A stretch of 11,213 nt of DNA from Pedobacter sp. (GTDB lineage Bacteria; Bacteroidota; Bacteroidia; Sphingobacteriales; Sphingobacteriaceae): the NCBI GenBank assembly GCA_028287885.1, contig JAQBOT010000414.1:1-11213 (forward strand). The letters run 5' to 3'. The notes beneath the pieces are model-generated. The model saw only the letters and a list, made by a program, of their open reading frames with translations, was not told where the DNA came from and did not search any database. A program made the translations under genes and the position numbers. Below, one piece after another: positions 1-6,917 of this stretch. Position 1 is the first letter of the stretch, and each line of letters opens with the position of its first letter.

Positions 1-1
1 G

Positions 2-385
2 ACAACAGCGAAGGTTCTCGCTTACTATAACCACCCAGCCTGGGGCAAGTATGCAGCCGTAACGGAAAATAAGTATGGTAAGGGGACTGCAACGTATATT
101 GGATTTGGCACAAATAGCGCGCTATCAGGTAAGATCCTTGAGAATGCCCTGAAAGGTGCTGGTCTTTGGGGAGTAGATCAGGCTTTGCAGTTTCCGCTAA
201 TCACCAAGACAGGCATGAACCAGCGTGGAAAGCGCATTCACTACTATTTCAACTATTCAGCGGCGGCTAAAACCTTTACTTACCCGCATGCCAAAGGCAA
301 AGCCCTACTTTCCAACGAAAGTTTAGCCAAGCAGGCATCAATTACACTTCCTGCCTGGGGTTTTCAGATTATCGAAGAAATTTAA
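2..385 (+). CDS. GH42-type beta-galactosidase, C-terminal fragment (5' end outside window)
   Basis: The frame is open from base 2 to a TAA at 383-385, giving 127 residues of a protein that begins upstream. The visible part reads like the end of a glycoside hydrolase family 42 beta-galactosidase. First comes the tail of the trimerisation (beta-galactosidase small) domain, with AYYNHPAWGKYAAVTENKYG and then GTATYIGFGTN. A short C-terminal beta domain follows, with HYYFNYS and ending LPAWGFQIIEEI. GH42 enzymes release terminal galactose (or related sugars) from oligosaccharides; the TIM-barrel with the catalytic glutamates is not in the window, so substrate and localisation cannot be judged. The stop interlocks with that of the convergent methyltransferase gene. 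The family call comes from recognising the C-terminal pattern; another clan-A glycosidase with the same accessory domains is possible. Confidence 0.75.
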   Translation, partial: TTAKVLAYYNHPAWGKYAAVTENKYGKGTATYIGFGTNSALSGKILENALKGAGLWGVDQALQFPLITKTGMNQRGKRIHYYFNYSAAAKTFTYPHAKGKALLSNESLAKQASITLPAWGFQIIEEI

Positions 386-1578
386 GCGGGCTCATTCTTT
401 ACTGGACGCTCGCCTTCAGGCCTGCGTGTTCCAGTATACAATTCATACTCAAGCATTCGGCAATCCAGTTTTCCGTTGTAAAACTCAAGTTTGCGCGATG
501 CTTTGAGTCCGATCTTTTTAGCAAGATCTGGGTTTCCTGTAAAAATATATCCTGTGTAACCCTTGCATTGCTGCTTCATGAAATCACCGATACGTTTATA
601 AGTAAGTTCCAATTGAGAATGAACACCTAAACGCTCGCCATATTCCGGATTAAACACAACTACACCACCCGCATCTTGAGGGACTTCCGTGTCTGCGAAA
701 TCGCAAACCTGGAAAGTAATGATCCCATCAACACCTGCAGTCTTCGCATTTCTGCGACTCACTTCAACGGCGTCTTCAGAAATATCTGAAGCGATGATCT
801 GTAGGTCGAGGTTTTTTACAACCTGTTCTTTAAGGATCCGACGTTCAGCAAAAAACACTTCTTCGTCATATCCGATGATATGCATAAAACCGTAATTCAT
901 ACGATATAGTCCGGGTCTACGGTTTGTAGCAATTAAAGCAGCTTCAATAGCTAAGGTTCCTGAACCACACATCGGGTTAACAAAAGGAGATTTTTGATCC
1001 CAGGTTGTACTCATGATCACTCCGGCAGCAAGTGCCTCAAGCATCGGTGCTTTACCAGGAATTTTACGGTAGCCATGCTTGGCCAGCGTTTCTCCGGATG
1101 TATCAAGGAATATGTCGGCTTCCTCGTCTTTCCAATATAAGTGTACGACTGCCTTGTTCGCGTCAGAACCAGAGTTAGGGCGAATCCCTTTCTTATCCTT
1201 AATGCGGTCTACAATGGCATCCTTTACTTTTAGATTTGTAAAAAGAGGTGTCGTAATGGTTTCGTTGTCGACATTGGAAGTCACAGAAAAATAACCTGAA
1301 AAGTCGATTAGATCTTCCCAAGGCATATCGACCACCTCACGGTAAAGCTCTTCCGGACTGTTTATTTTAAAGCTTTTTAAACAATAGAGGATCTGACTTG
1401 CACACCGTAAGTTTAGGTTTAGCTTGATACATTCTGATAAGGTAATATTTAGTTCTACGCCTGTCGGAAAATCTCTTTCAATGGTGTAACCTAATTCTAA
1501 AACTTCAGCTGCTAGATAGCTGGAAAGGCGTTTATTACAGGTTATGATAACCTTGCTTTTGCTGTGGAAAACTTGCAT
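382..1578 (-). CDS. THUMP-domain class I SAM-dependent rRNA methyltransferase (RlmL-like)
   Basis: 398 residues, close to the usual length of stand-alone Bacteroidota members of this family. The N-terminal half carries a ferredoxin-like/THUMP RNA-binding region (about 45-160, with LYREVVDMPWEDLIDFSGYF and the stretch around LKVKDAIVDRIKDKKGIRP). The linker LDTSGETLAKHGYRK is typical of the RlmL/COG0116 group. The Rossmann methyltransferase domain follows, with SAM motif I NPMCGSGT at 201-208, an acidic motif in SDISEDA, and motif IV at about 310, here NPEYGER. Homologues such as the N-terminal half of E. coli RlmKL make N2-methylguanosine (m2G2445) in 23S rRNA, so a cytoplasmic rRNA-modification role is likely. 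E. coli has a fusion with RlmK; that half is absent here. The usual motif IV is NPPYGER, so a Glu replaces the second Pro. The gene is divergent from the DUF3127 gene across a 72-nt gap. The exact modified base is inferred. Confidence 0.88.
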   Translation of the reverse strand: MQVFHSKSKVIITCNKRLSSYLAAEVLELGYTIERDFPTGVELNITLSECIKLNLNLRCASQILYCLKSFKINSPEELYREVVDMPWEDLIDFSGYFSVTSNVDNETITTPLFTNLKVKDAIVDRIKDKKGIRPNSGSDANKAVVHLYWKDEEADIFLDTSGETLAKHGYRKIPGKAPMLEALAAGVIMSTTWDQKSPFVNPMCGSGTLAIEAALIATNRRPGLYRMNYGFMHIIGYDEEVFFAERRILKEQVVKNLDLQIIASDISEDAVEVSRRNAKTAGVDGIITFQVCDFADTEVPQDAGGVVVFNPEYGERLGVHSQLELTYKRIGDFMKQQCKGYTGYIFTGNPDLAKKIGLKASRKLEFYNGKLDCRMLEYELYTGTRRPEGERPVKNEPA

Positions 1579-1650
1579 AATTTATTCTGCTAAGTTATCA
1601 ATTAAAATATAGAGATTTGAACTTCTAAGTAGAAATTTAGCATAGTTGTT

Positions 1651-2019
1651 ATGGAAATAAAAGGAAAAGTGCACGAAATTGGGGCATTACAACAGGTGAG
1701 TGAAACTTTCAAAAAACGCGATCTAATCATAGAATACGCAGAAAATCCCACTTACCCTGAATACATAAGGTTCGAAGCTTTACAAGACAAAACCTCCTTG
1801 TTTGATAGTTTAAAAGTTGGAGATGATGTTGAAGTTTCATTTAACCTTCGTGGCCGTCCCTGGACAGACAAAACTGGAAAGGTATCCTATTTCAATAGTA
1901 TGGTTGTTTGGAGGATCAATACATTAAGCAATAGCCCAGGCGGCGCTTCAACTCCGGACTATGCTCCACCTGTTGATTTGAGCAACAAGCCAGGCGAAGA
2001 TGATGATCTTCCTTTCTAG
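1651..2019 (+). CDS. DUF3127 family protein, OB-fold-like with SSB-type acidic C-terminus
   Basis: 122 residues, starting at the ATG at 1651. It matches the small DUF3127 proteins common in Bacteroidota. Residues 1 to about 92 form an alternating beta pattern (MEIKGKVHEI, KKRDLIIEY, EYIRFEAL, DDVEVSFNLRGRPW, YFNSMVVWRI) consistent with a single OB fold. A Pro/Gly/Ser-rich flexible tail follows, ending in GEDDDLPF. That end is very like the C-terminal tip of bacterial single-stranded DNA-binding protein (DDDIPF in E. coli), which docks repair and replication proteins. The body does not read as a standard SSB and is shorter. A nucleic-acid-binding or SSB-partner role is inferred; no member has a function known to me. 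The gene is monocistronic, with a strong terminator 21 nt after the stop. The TAAAATAT-type AT-rich gap upstream shows no convincing promoter. Confidence 0.85.
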   Translation: MEIKGKVHEIGALQQVSETFKKRDLIIEYAENPTYPEYIRFEALQDKTSLFDSLKVGDDVEVSFNLRGRPWTDKTGKVSYFNSMVVWRINTLSNSPGGASTPDYAPPVDLSNKPGEDDDLPF

Positions 2020-2040
2020 GTAAAATATATTTAATAATTA

Positions 2041-2084
2041 AAAGAGGTTGTAACATCGATGAACGATGGACAACCTCTTTTTTT
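2041..2084 (+). terminator. Rho-independent terminator after the DUF3127 gene
   Basis: A perfect 11-bp stem is formed by AAAGAGGTTGT (2041-2051) and ACAACCTCTTT (2070-2080). The loop contains a second small pair, CATCG (2054-2058) with CGATG (2064-2068). The 3' arm runs into seven consecutive T (2078-2084). An A-rich stretch precedes the 5' arm. This is a strong intrinsic terminator for transcripts from 1651. Confidence 0.9.
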
Positions 2085-2168
2085 AGGCGCTGGATTTTGT
2101 AAGTTATTTGAGTTATTCAGGATACGGAAAGATCGGGATTCATGAAGAAACGGGTTTTTCTAACAGAC

Positions 2169-2212
2169 AGATCAAACGCACATCAAACACACATCAAACA
2201 CACATGAAACCC
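2169..2212. repeat. Four-unit 11-bp tandem repeat
   Basis: Four consecutive 11-bp units: AGATCAAACGC (2169-2179), ACATCAAACAC (2180-2190), ACATCAAACAC (2191-2201) and ACATGAAACCC (2202-2212). The two central units are identical and the outer ones are degenerate. The period is close to one helical turn, which would place each copy on the same DNA face. It is intergenic. It could be a genome-wide intergenic repeat of this lineage or a multi-site binding array. Confidence 0.8.
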
Positions 2213-2480
2213 ACGCTGGGCGTGTCTAAGGTGTTTGTAAGTTGTGTGCGTGATGAGCCTGTTTTCAGGGTAGGCTGCGCCCATGGTGTACTGGAATCCG
2301 GCAGCTGCCAATAAGTTTACAGACAAGCTTCCTTTTTTGAAATATCGCCGTATTAAGTAGGAGAGGCACTTGTCACAGATTGCAGCTGTAGGTTGAACCT
2401 TGTCAGGTTGATATTAGCTTAGAATAACGAGGTTAGCTGTTAAAAAGTGTTAAAATAAAGACATTCTGTCCGGCCTTTGG

Positions 2481-2488
2481 TATTTTTG
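2481..2488 (+). promoter_or_regulatory. Candidate Bacteroidota -7 box for the two-component operon
   Basis: TATTTTTG matches the Bacteroidota sigma-ABfr -7 consensus TAnnTTTG and ends 9 nt before the kinase ATG at 2498. No TTG -33 element is visible at the expected distance. Transcription would begin almost at the start codon, giving a leaderless or nearly leaderless mRNA. The call rests on the -7 box alone. Confidence 0.35.
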
Positions 2489-2497
2489 AGTAATCAC

Positions 2498-4324
2498 ATG
2501 AAGAAAAGAAGTTTTTGGTTAATTACGGCCTTGATGACCATCGCGTTATTGGGTGTTGTTGTAATGCAATTGTATTACATCAAGCAGGCGTATAACCTAA
2601 ACTCTCAACTGTTCGAGCAGAATGTTAATCAGGCACTCAGTGCTGTGGTGAGCAAGGTACAGCGCCGTTACGCATACAAACACTACAACAAAAAAGATTT
2701 TGAGTGGCGTAACCAGCGATTGAAGGACCGCAGTAATCAAATTCAGGCCATTGCTAATCTTAAAGAACAACAGATTAAAGATGAACGCCGTCGCCACCTG
2801 GCGCAGCAGAAAAGAATCATAGACGACCTAAACTTTCAGGATAGTGTTATTCGTGCGGAATTTTTATATCCGTCAATTGTTTCGGAGACGGAATACGTAG
2901 CCTTGGGGGATCAGGCAAAAACACCTTTGAATTATGATGTTAACATTGGTCTAGATGCCGATTTTAATATGGTTGGAGGCAATATGCGCAAATCATTTAA
3001 GCCTGAGTCTGCAAAAACTTTTACGATGCGGCCGAGCAAGCTACCTGATAGCATCCGTTACCTGGCTTACAGCAAGGTTGATGGCCGGCCTTATAAAATA
3101 TCTCTGGCCAGTGTTGATGGTGCCTTGCTGGCGAAGTTTAAAAGCGAGGATGCACTTGCCGAACGCAGGTACCAGCAGGCGTTAAAACAGCTGGAATCAG
3201 ATACCCTGGGCTTGTATAATACGGCAGATGTTAATGTGGTGGAAGAGGCGGCCAAGGAAATGCACAACGTGAACGAGCCTTTAACACAGCGGATCTCCAA
3301 AGACGTGCTCGACACGCTTATAAAAAAAGAACTTTTAAATAAGAACATCACGCTGAACTATGATTTTTGGGTGAAGTTGGCCAACCGCGATTCCATCCTT
3401 TATAGTAAAGCCTCCAATCCGATTTCAGAGGTCTTGCCATCAAACACTTTTAAAACCACGTTGTTCAATGATATAATCCGGGATCCGGGTATGCTTTATC
3501 TTAGCTTCCCCGAAAAGAATGCGGCGATATTTGGTAACATGAGCGCCAACATGGCTTCGTCTGCCGTCTTGCTGCTGGTTTTGATCTTTATCTTCTCTTA
3601 TACGCTTTTTACCATATTAAAGCAAAAGAAGATCTCGGAAATGAAAAGTGACTTCATCAACAACATGACTCACGAGTTTAAGACTCCTGTAGCAACCATC
3701 ATGATTGCCAGTGAAGCCTTAAAAGATCCGGAAGTTGTAGAAGATAAGAGTAGAATTAAGCGCCTTGCAGGGATCATATACGATGAGAATGTCCGACTTG
3801 GGAATCACATTGAGCGTGTGTTAAGCATCGCACGTTTGGAAAAGAAAGAGTTACAACTGGAGCGCAACGAAGTAGATATGAATGATCTCATCGTGGTTGT
3901 GGCAGACAGTATGAGTTTACAGCTTCAGAAAAAAGATGCCGAGGTTACCCTGGATTTAAATGCAACAGACTGTATCATTTTAGGTGACGAACTGCATTTG
4001 TCTAACATGATATTTAACTTGATAGATAATGCAAATAAATATAGCCAGGACGTACCGAAAATAATGATCAGTACGCGGAACACAGCTAAATCCTTGATCA
4101 TTGAAGTCGCTGACCAGGGCATCGGGATGACTAAAGATCATACCAAGCGGATTTTCGACCAGTTCTATCGGGTGCCTACCGGCAACCTCCACGATGTAAA
4201 AGGTTTCGGGCTTGGCCTGAACTACGTTCAGGATATCGTTACTCAGATGAATGGAACAATTAAGGTGCAAAGCGAGAAAGATAAAGGAACAGTGTTTATA
4301 ATTACTTTACCCCTACACAAATGA
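2498..4324 (+). CDS. Sensor histidine kinase, RprX-like
   Basis: 608 residues from the ATG at 2498; an upstream in-frame TTG at 2477 would add seven residues and is unlikely, because MKKRSFWLIT is a normal inner-membrane start. TM1 is about 6-28. A large, charged, partly coiled-coil periplasmic region (about 29-350) follows, then TM2 (about 353-375). There is no evident HAMP domain. The HisKA domain has the H-box NNMTHEFKTPVATI with phosphoacceptor His392. The ATPase domain has the N box NLIDNANKY (Asn511), G1 DQGIGM (539-544), an F box FDQFYR and G2 GFGLGL (569-574). All catalytic motifs are intact. It should autophosphorylate on His392 and pass phosphate to the adjacent regulator, whose ATG overlaps this stop by ATGA (4321-4324). 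The layout resembles Bacteroides RprX; the signal sensed by the unrecognised periplasmic domain is unknown. Confidence 0.93.
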   Translation: MKKRSFWLITALMTIALLGVVVMQLYYIKQAYNLNSQLFEQNVNQALSAVVSKVQRRYAYKHYNKKDFEWRNQRLKDRSNQIQAIANLKEQQIKDERRRHLAQQKRIIDDLNFQDSVIRAEFLYPSIVSETEYVALGDQAKTPLNYDVNIGLDADFNMVGGNMRKSFKPESAKTFTMRPSKLPDSIRYLAYSKVDGRPYKISLASVDGALLAKFKSEDALAERRYQQALKQLESDTLGLYNTADVNVVEEAAKEMHNVNEPLTQRISKDVLDTLIKKELLNKNITLNYDFWVKLANRDSILYSKASNPISEVLPSNTFKTTLFNDIIRDPGMLYLSFPEKNAAIFGNMSANMASSAVLLLVLIFIFSYTLFTILKQKKISEMKSDFINNMTHEFKTPVATIMIASEALKDPEVVEDKSRIKRLAGIIYDENVRLGNHIERVLSIARLEKKELQLERNEVDMNDLIVVVADSMSLQLQKKDAEVTLDLNATDCIILGDELHLSNMIFNLIDNANKYSQDVPKIMISTRNTAKSLIIEVADQGIGMTKDHTKRIFDQFYRVPTGNLHDVKGFGLGLNYVQDIVTQMNGTIKVQSEKDKGTVFIITLPLHK

Positions 4325-5016
4325 AAAGAATTCTTTTGGTTGAAGATGATCCGAACCTGGGTTTGCTGTTGCAGGACTACCTGCAATTGAAAGGTAAGTT
4401 TGATGTGGTCCTGAGTACGGACGGCGATGAGGGCTTACGCGCTTTCAATAAGCAGCAATTTGACCTTTGTATCCTGGACGTGATGATGCCGAAGAAGGAT
4501 GGTTTTACATTGGGTAAGGAAATCAGAAAAATAAACCAGAATGTGCCAATTATCTTTGCAACGGCAAAGGCCATGATGGAAGATAAAGCTTCGGCATACG
4601 ACCTGGGTGGCGACGACTACATCACCAAGCCCTTTCGCATCGAAGAGTTGTTAATGAGGATTAATGCCTTGCTAAAGCGCGTATCCATAAAGGAACCTGA
4701 ACCTGTCGGGCCTCAACAAACCTTGTTTGAAATCGGTGATTATACGTTTGATGTGACTACCCAAATGATCCAGTTTAAAGGGCAAAATCAAAAGCTTTCT
4801 ACAAAAGAGGCAGAGTTACTTCAACTCCTTTGTAAGAACAAGAATTCTGTACTGACCCGGGAAGAAGCGCTGCTGAGCATTTGGCATGACGATAACTATT
4901 TCAATGGCCGCAGCATGGATGTTTTCTTAAGTAAGCTGCGGAAGTATCTTCGAGAAGACCCGAAAGTAGAGATTCTTAATGTCCATGGAAAAGGCTACAA
5001 GCTTTTGGTGAACTAA
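4321..5016 (+). CDS. OmpR/PhoB-family response regulator, RprY-like
   Basis: 231 residues. The N-terminal receiver (about 1-120) has the acidic pair D9/D10, phosphoacceptor Asp53 in LDVMMPKKDGF, Thr81 in IIFATAK and Lys103 in DDYITKPF, so all key residues are present. The C-terminal winged-helix DNA-binding domain (about 135-230) shows LSTKEAELLQLL, the recognition region around FNGRSMDVFLSKLRKYLRED and the wing VHGKGYKLLV. It reads like Bacteroides RprY. It is translationally coupled to the kinase by a 4-nt overlap and is the obvious cognate partner. It acts as a cytoplasmic transcription factor. Targets are not visible from sequence; the lipoprotein array starting 175 nt downstream is a candidate only by position. 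No clear terminator follows the stop codon. Confidence 0.95.
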   Translation: MKRILLVEDDPNLGLLLQDYLQLKGKFDVVLSTDGDEGLRAFNKQQFDLCILDVMMPKKDGFTLGKEIRKINQNVPIIFATAKAMMEDKASAYDLGGDDYITKPFRIEELLMRINALLKRVSIKEPEPVGPQQTLFEIGDYTFDVTTQMIQFKGQNQKLSTKEAELLQLLCKNKNSVLTREEALLSIWHDDNYFNGRSMDVFLSKLRKYLREDPKVEILNVHGKGYKLLVN

Positions 5017-5191
5017 AATTCAATGTCCCTACTGATTTTAGCCTTCTGAGTTCAATGCTTCCCAAATCTTCACAAATACTGCACCGAAAATATCTGGCAA
5101 ATACACGTTTATACCCAGAGTAAAAATATAGTAAATAGTTGTTTACCAATGGCTTAACTTTAGGGGATAACCTAAATTTAAACCAAGGGCT

Positions 5192-5995
5192 ATGAAAAGA
5201 TTTCGCCTGAAATCGTTACTTGTTGCGGCATTGGCTTTGACCTTCTCCGCTTGCGAAAAAAACGTAGAAGACCTGAAGAATGTTTCAGAAGTAAAAGCGG
5301 CTGCAGCTATCTCTGAGGTGGTATATCCACTTGTTGGAACAGACACGTCAAATAACGTACTTCCAAGGAGAAACCTTCCAAACGCAGTGTTTAAGTATGG
5401 ATCGCTAGGTGAGGAATATCCAAACCTTAAAGTTCAGGTAATCGACACTGTTTGCGCCGAATACCTCAATGGAACACAAAAGTTTGACCTTAGCAATCTG
5501 GTAGAAGGCTCAGTTACTAACTTGATCAGAGTAAAGGGTAATGCTATTGATACGGACCCCGACTTTAAGGAGATTGTATTCAAGAAGTTAAGTCATGGTC
5601 CGAATGGGTGGTGGACGCACTGGAACTATAGTCCATACACAGAATCTGAAAACCCCATTGTGCTGCTTCCGACCGGTCGATTTTCAGCAGAGGTCGTTCC
5701 GACGAATACCATGAGCATTGCGTTAAGGAAGGAAGTAAAAACCTTCGGCTTTGAAATTGCACCAAATACCACAGGAAAGGATATGGAAGTTAGAGTTCTC
5801 TATAAAAATTTTGGTGCAGACTACCGTTGGCCGTCCCTGTTTGAGGTAAGCCAGACCATTAGCTCCCCTTCTGGTGCAAGGCTGATTGCTGTTACGTCTA
5901 ACGTGGGGTTTGCCTATATATCTATCGAGGTTCGTGGCGACATTCCGTTTCAGGATAAAGGATTTGCAATCGCAAATATTAGGCTCGCGAATTAA
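5192..5995 (+). CDS. Tandem lipoprotein paralogue 1, unknown function
   Basis: 267 residues, starting at the ATG at 5192. A type II signal peptide (MKRFRLKSLL, hydrophobic core, then TFSAC with lipidated Cys21) indicates a secreted, membrane-anchored lipoprotein. No known surface-export (SDDD/KDD-like) signal is obvious after Cys21. The mature part is beta-rich and has no metal- or active-site motif that I recognise. Conserved landmarks are VVYPLVGTDTSNN, a single conserved Cys in DTVCAEYLNGT, GWWTHWNYSPYTE (139-151), FGFEIAPN (from 185), SSPSGARLIAV (GAR at 228-230) and GFAIANIR (from 257). The second half resembles, from memory, beta-sandwich domains of secreted proteins with a 'FGFE..P ... 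GARLFA ... FAIAqiR' pattern; this is inference. It is closest to paralogue 2, whose ATG follows after 30 nt. No strong SD is seen (CAAGGGCT precedes the ATG). Confidence 0.85.
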   Translation: MKRFRLKSLLVAALALTFSACEKNVEDLKNVSEVKAAAAISEVVYPLVGTDTSNNVLPRRNLPNAVFKYGSLGEEYPNLKVQVIDTVCAEYLNGTQKFDLSNLVEGSVTNLIRVKGNAIDTDPDFKEIVFKKLSHGPNGWWTHWNYSPYTESENPIVLLPTGRFSAEVVPTNTMSIALRKEVKTFGFEIAPNTTGKDMEVRVLYKNFGADYRWPSLFEVSQTISSPSGARLIAVTSNVGFAYISIEVRGDIPFQDKGFAIANIRLAN

Positions 5996-6000
5996 ACGAG

Positions 6001-6025
6001 TTATAGTTGTTTAAATCGATAAGTC
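6001..6025 (+). repeat. Leader repeat, copy before paralogue 2
   Basis: These 25 nt, ending directly at the ATG of paralogue 2, match 22 of 25 bases of the block directly before paralogue 3 (6893-6917), with the same register to the start codon. The shared core is TTATAGTTGT, then TAAAT, then ATAAGTC. A shorter similar string (ATAGTTGTTTA, from about 5135) occurs further upstream of paralogue 1. It may be a conserved translation-initiation or regulatory leader, or simply part of the duplicated unit. Confidence 0.7.
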
Positions 6026-6817
6026 ATGAAAAGACTTCGCCTGAAATCGTTGATCGTTGCGGCATTGGCTTTAACCTACGCCGCTTGTGAAAAAAACCTG
6101 GAAAACGTTAAGAATGTTTCCGAAGTAGAGGCGGCTGCTATCCCCGAGGTGGTCTATCCACTTGTTGGAGCAGACACGTCGAATAACATACTTCCGAAGA
6201 GAGAACTTCCAAACTCAGTGTTAACAACGAATGTAAATGAGGATTATGAGTTTGCAGTTCAGGTATTTGACACCGTATGCGCAGACTACCTCAATGGGAC
6301 AGAAAAATTCGACCTTAGCTATTTGGCAGAAGGCTCTGTTACTACCAGGATTATGAAAACCGGTAATCTTATATCTACGGACCCCGACTTTTCCTCGGGT
6401 CGATTTAAAAAGTTAAGTCATGGTCCGAACGGGTGGTGGACGCACTGGAACTATAGTCCATACACAGAGTCTGAAAGCCCTGTTGTGCTATTTGCGCTGA
6501 ATAGAAGTGGTGCAGAGTTGTTTCCCCTTAATACGATGAGCATTAACTTAAGGAATCCCGTAAAAACTTTCGGCTTTGAAATTGCACCAAATACCACAGG
6601 AAAGGATATGGAACTCGTGGTTTCTTATCAATTTAATGGATCATATCGGCATCCCAATGATTTTGTGGTACGCCAGACAATTAGTTCGCCTTCTGGTGCA
6701 AGGCTGATTGCTGTTAAGTGCAACTATGCGTTTACTTATGTTAATATCGAGCTTCATGGAGATGTACCATTTCGCGATAAAGGATTTGCAATCGCCAACA
6801 TCAGGTTGGCGTATTAA
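6026..6817 (+). CDS. Tandem lipoprotein paralogue 2, unknown function
   Basis: 263 residues. The signal peptide ends in TYAAC with Cys21. It shares with paralogue 1 the NVSEV segment after the lipid anchor, EVVYPLVGADTSNN, the IRLA ending and long stretches of identical DNA (45 identical nt at 5744-5788 and 6569-6613). It has all the family landmarks: DTVCADYLNGT, GWWTHWNYSPYTE, FGFEIAPNTTGKDME, SSPSGARLIAV and GFAIANIR. It has one extra Cys (VKCNYAF) not found in the other copies. Between the landmarks the sequence diverges strongly, notably around 50-75, 110-130 and 155-175. It lies 30 nt after paralogue 1, so cotranscription is likely. A 100-nt spacer follows. Function unknown; a cell-envelope binding protein is a plausible guess. 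Confidence 0.85.
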   Translation: MKRLRLKSLIVAALALTYAACEKNLENVKNVSEVEAAAIPEVVYPLVGADTSNNILPKRELPNSVLTTNVNEDYEFAVQVFDTVCADYLNGTEKFDLSYLAEGSVTTRIMKTGNLISTDPDFSSGRFKKLSHGPNGWWTHWNYSPYTESESPVVLFALNRSGAELFPLNTMSINLRNPVKTFGFEIAPNTTGKDMELVVSYQFNGSYRHPNDFVVRQTISSPSGARLIAVKCNYAFTYVNIELHGDVPFRDKGFAIANIRLAY

Positions 6818-6892
6818 AGCGGCGGCAAATCAGATACTACTGTAATCATTTACGCTGAACACAAATCGCCGATAGAGCGTTAATTAACTGTG

Positions 6893-6917
6893 TTATAGTT
6901 GTCTAAATTAATAAGTC
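6893..6917 (+). repeat. Leader repeat, copy before paralogue 3
   Basis: Second copy of the 25-nt leader, directly upstream of the ATG of paralogue 3 and differing from 6001-6025 at three positions. The 75 nt before it (6818-6892) contain no gene; CGGCG (6820-6824) and CGCCG (6867-6871) could form a weak, widely spaced hairpin. This leader matches the one before paralogue 2, although the protein it precedes is closer to paralogue 4. Confidence 0.7.

Larger units (their letters stand above)
2085..2497. other. Non-coding spacer with repeats and inverted repeats
   Basis: About 410 bases lie between the terminator and the histidine kinase ATG. They hold an 11-bp tandem repeat (2169-2212), then inverted repeats. 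CAAACAC (2195-2201) matches GTGTTTG (2231-2237), and CGCACA (2177-2182) matches TGTGCG (2245-2250), so the segment 2177-2250 could fold as one large interrupted hairpin. Inside it CACGC (2212-2216) and GCGTG (2220-2224) form a tight hairpin. CCTG (2258-2261) and CAGG (2266-2269) flank a TTTT loop. From about 2320 to 2470 nothing distinctive is visible beyond AT-rich DNA that may hold the kinase promoter. A 68-codon open frame crosses the repeats but looks spurious. Confidence 0.6.

Noticed and set aside
2108..2314. 68-codon plus-strand open frame in the 2.1-2.3 kb spacer
   Set aside because: It runs through the 11-bp tandem repeat, its composition follows the repeat (THQTH-type), it has no domain and no plausible start signal, and it lies in a segment dominated by inverted repeats.
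2477..2497. Upstream TTG start for the histidine kinase
   Set aside because: It adds seven residues (VFLSNH-type) ahead of a normal MKKRSFWLIT signal-anchor start and overlaps the candidate -7 box.
5155..5162. TAACTTTA as a -7 box for lipoprotein paralogue 1
   Set aside because: It departs from TAnnTTTG at the last base, and the nearest TTG (5139-5141) is only 13 nt upstream, too close for a -33 element.
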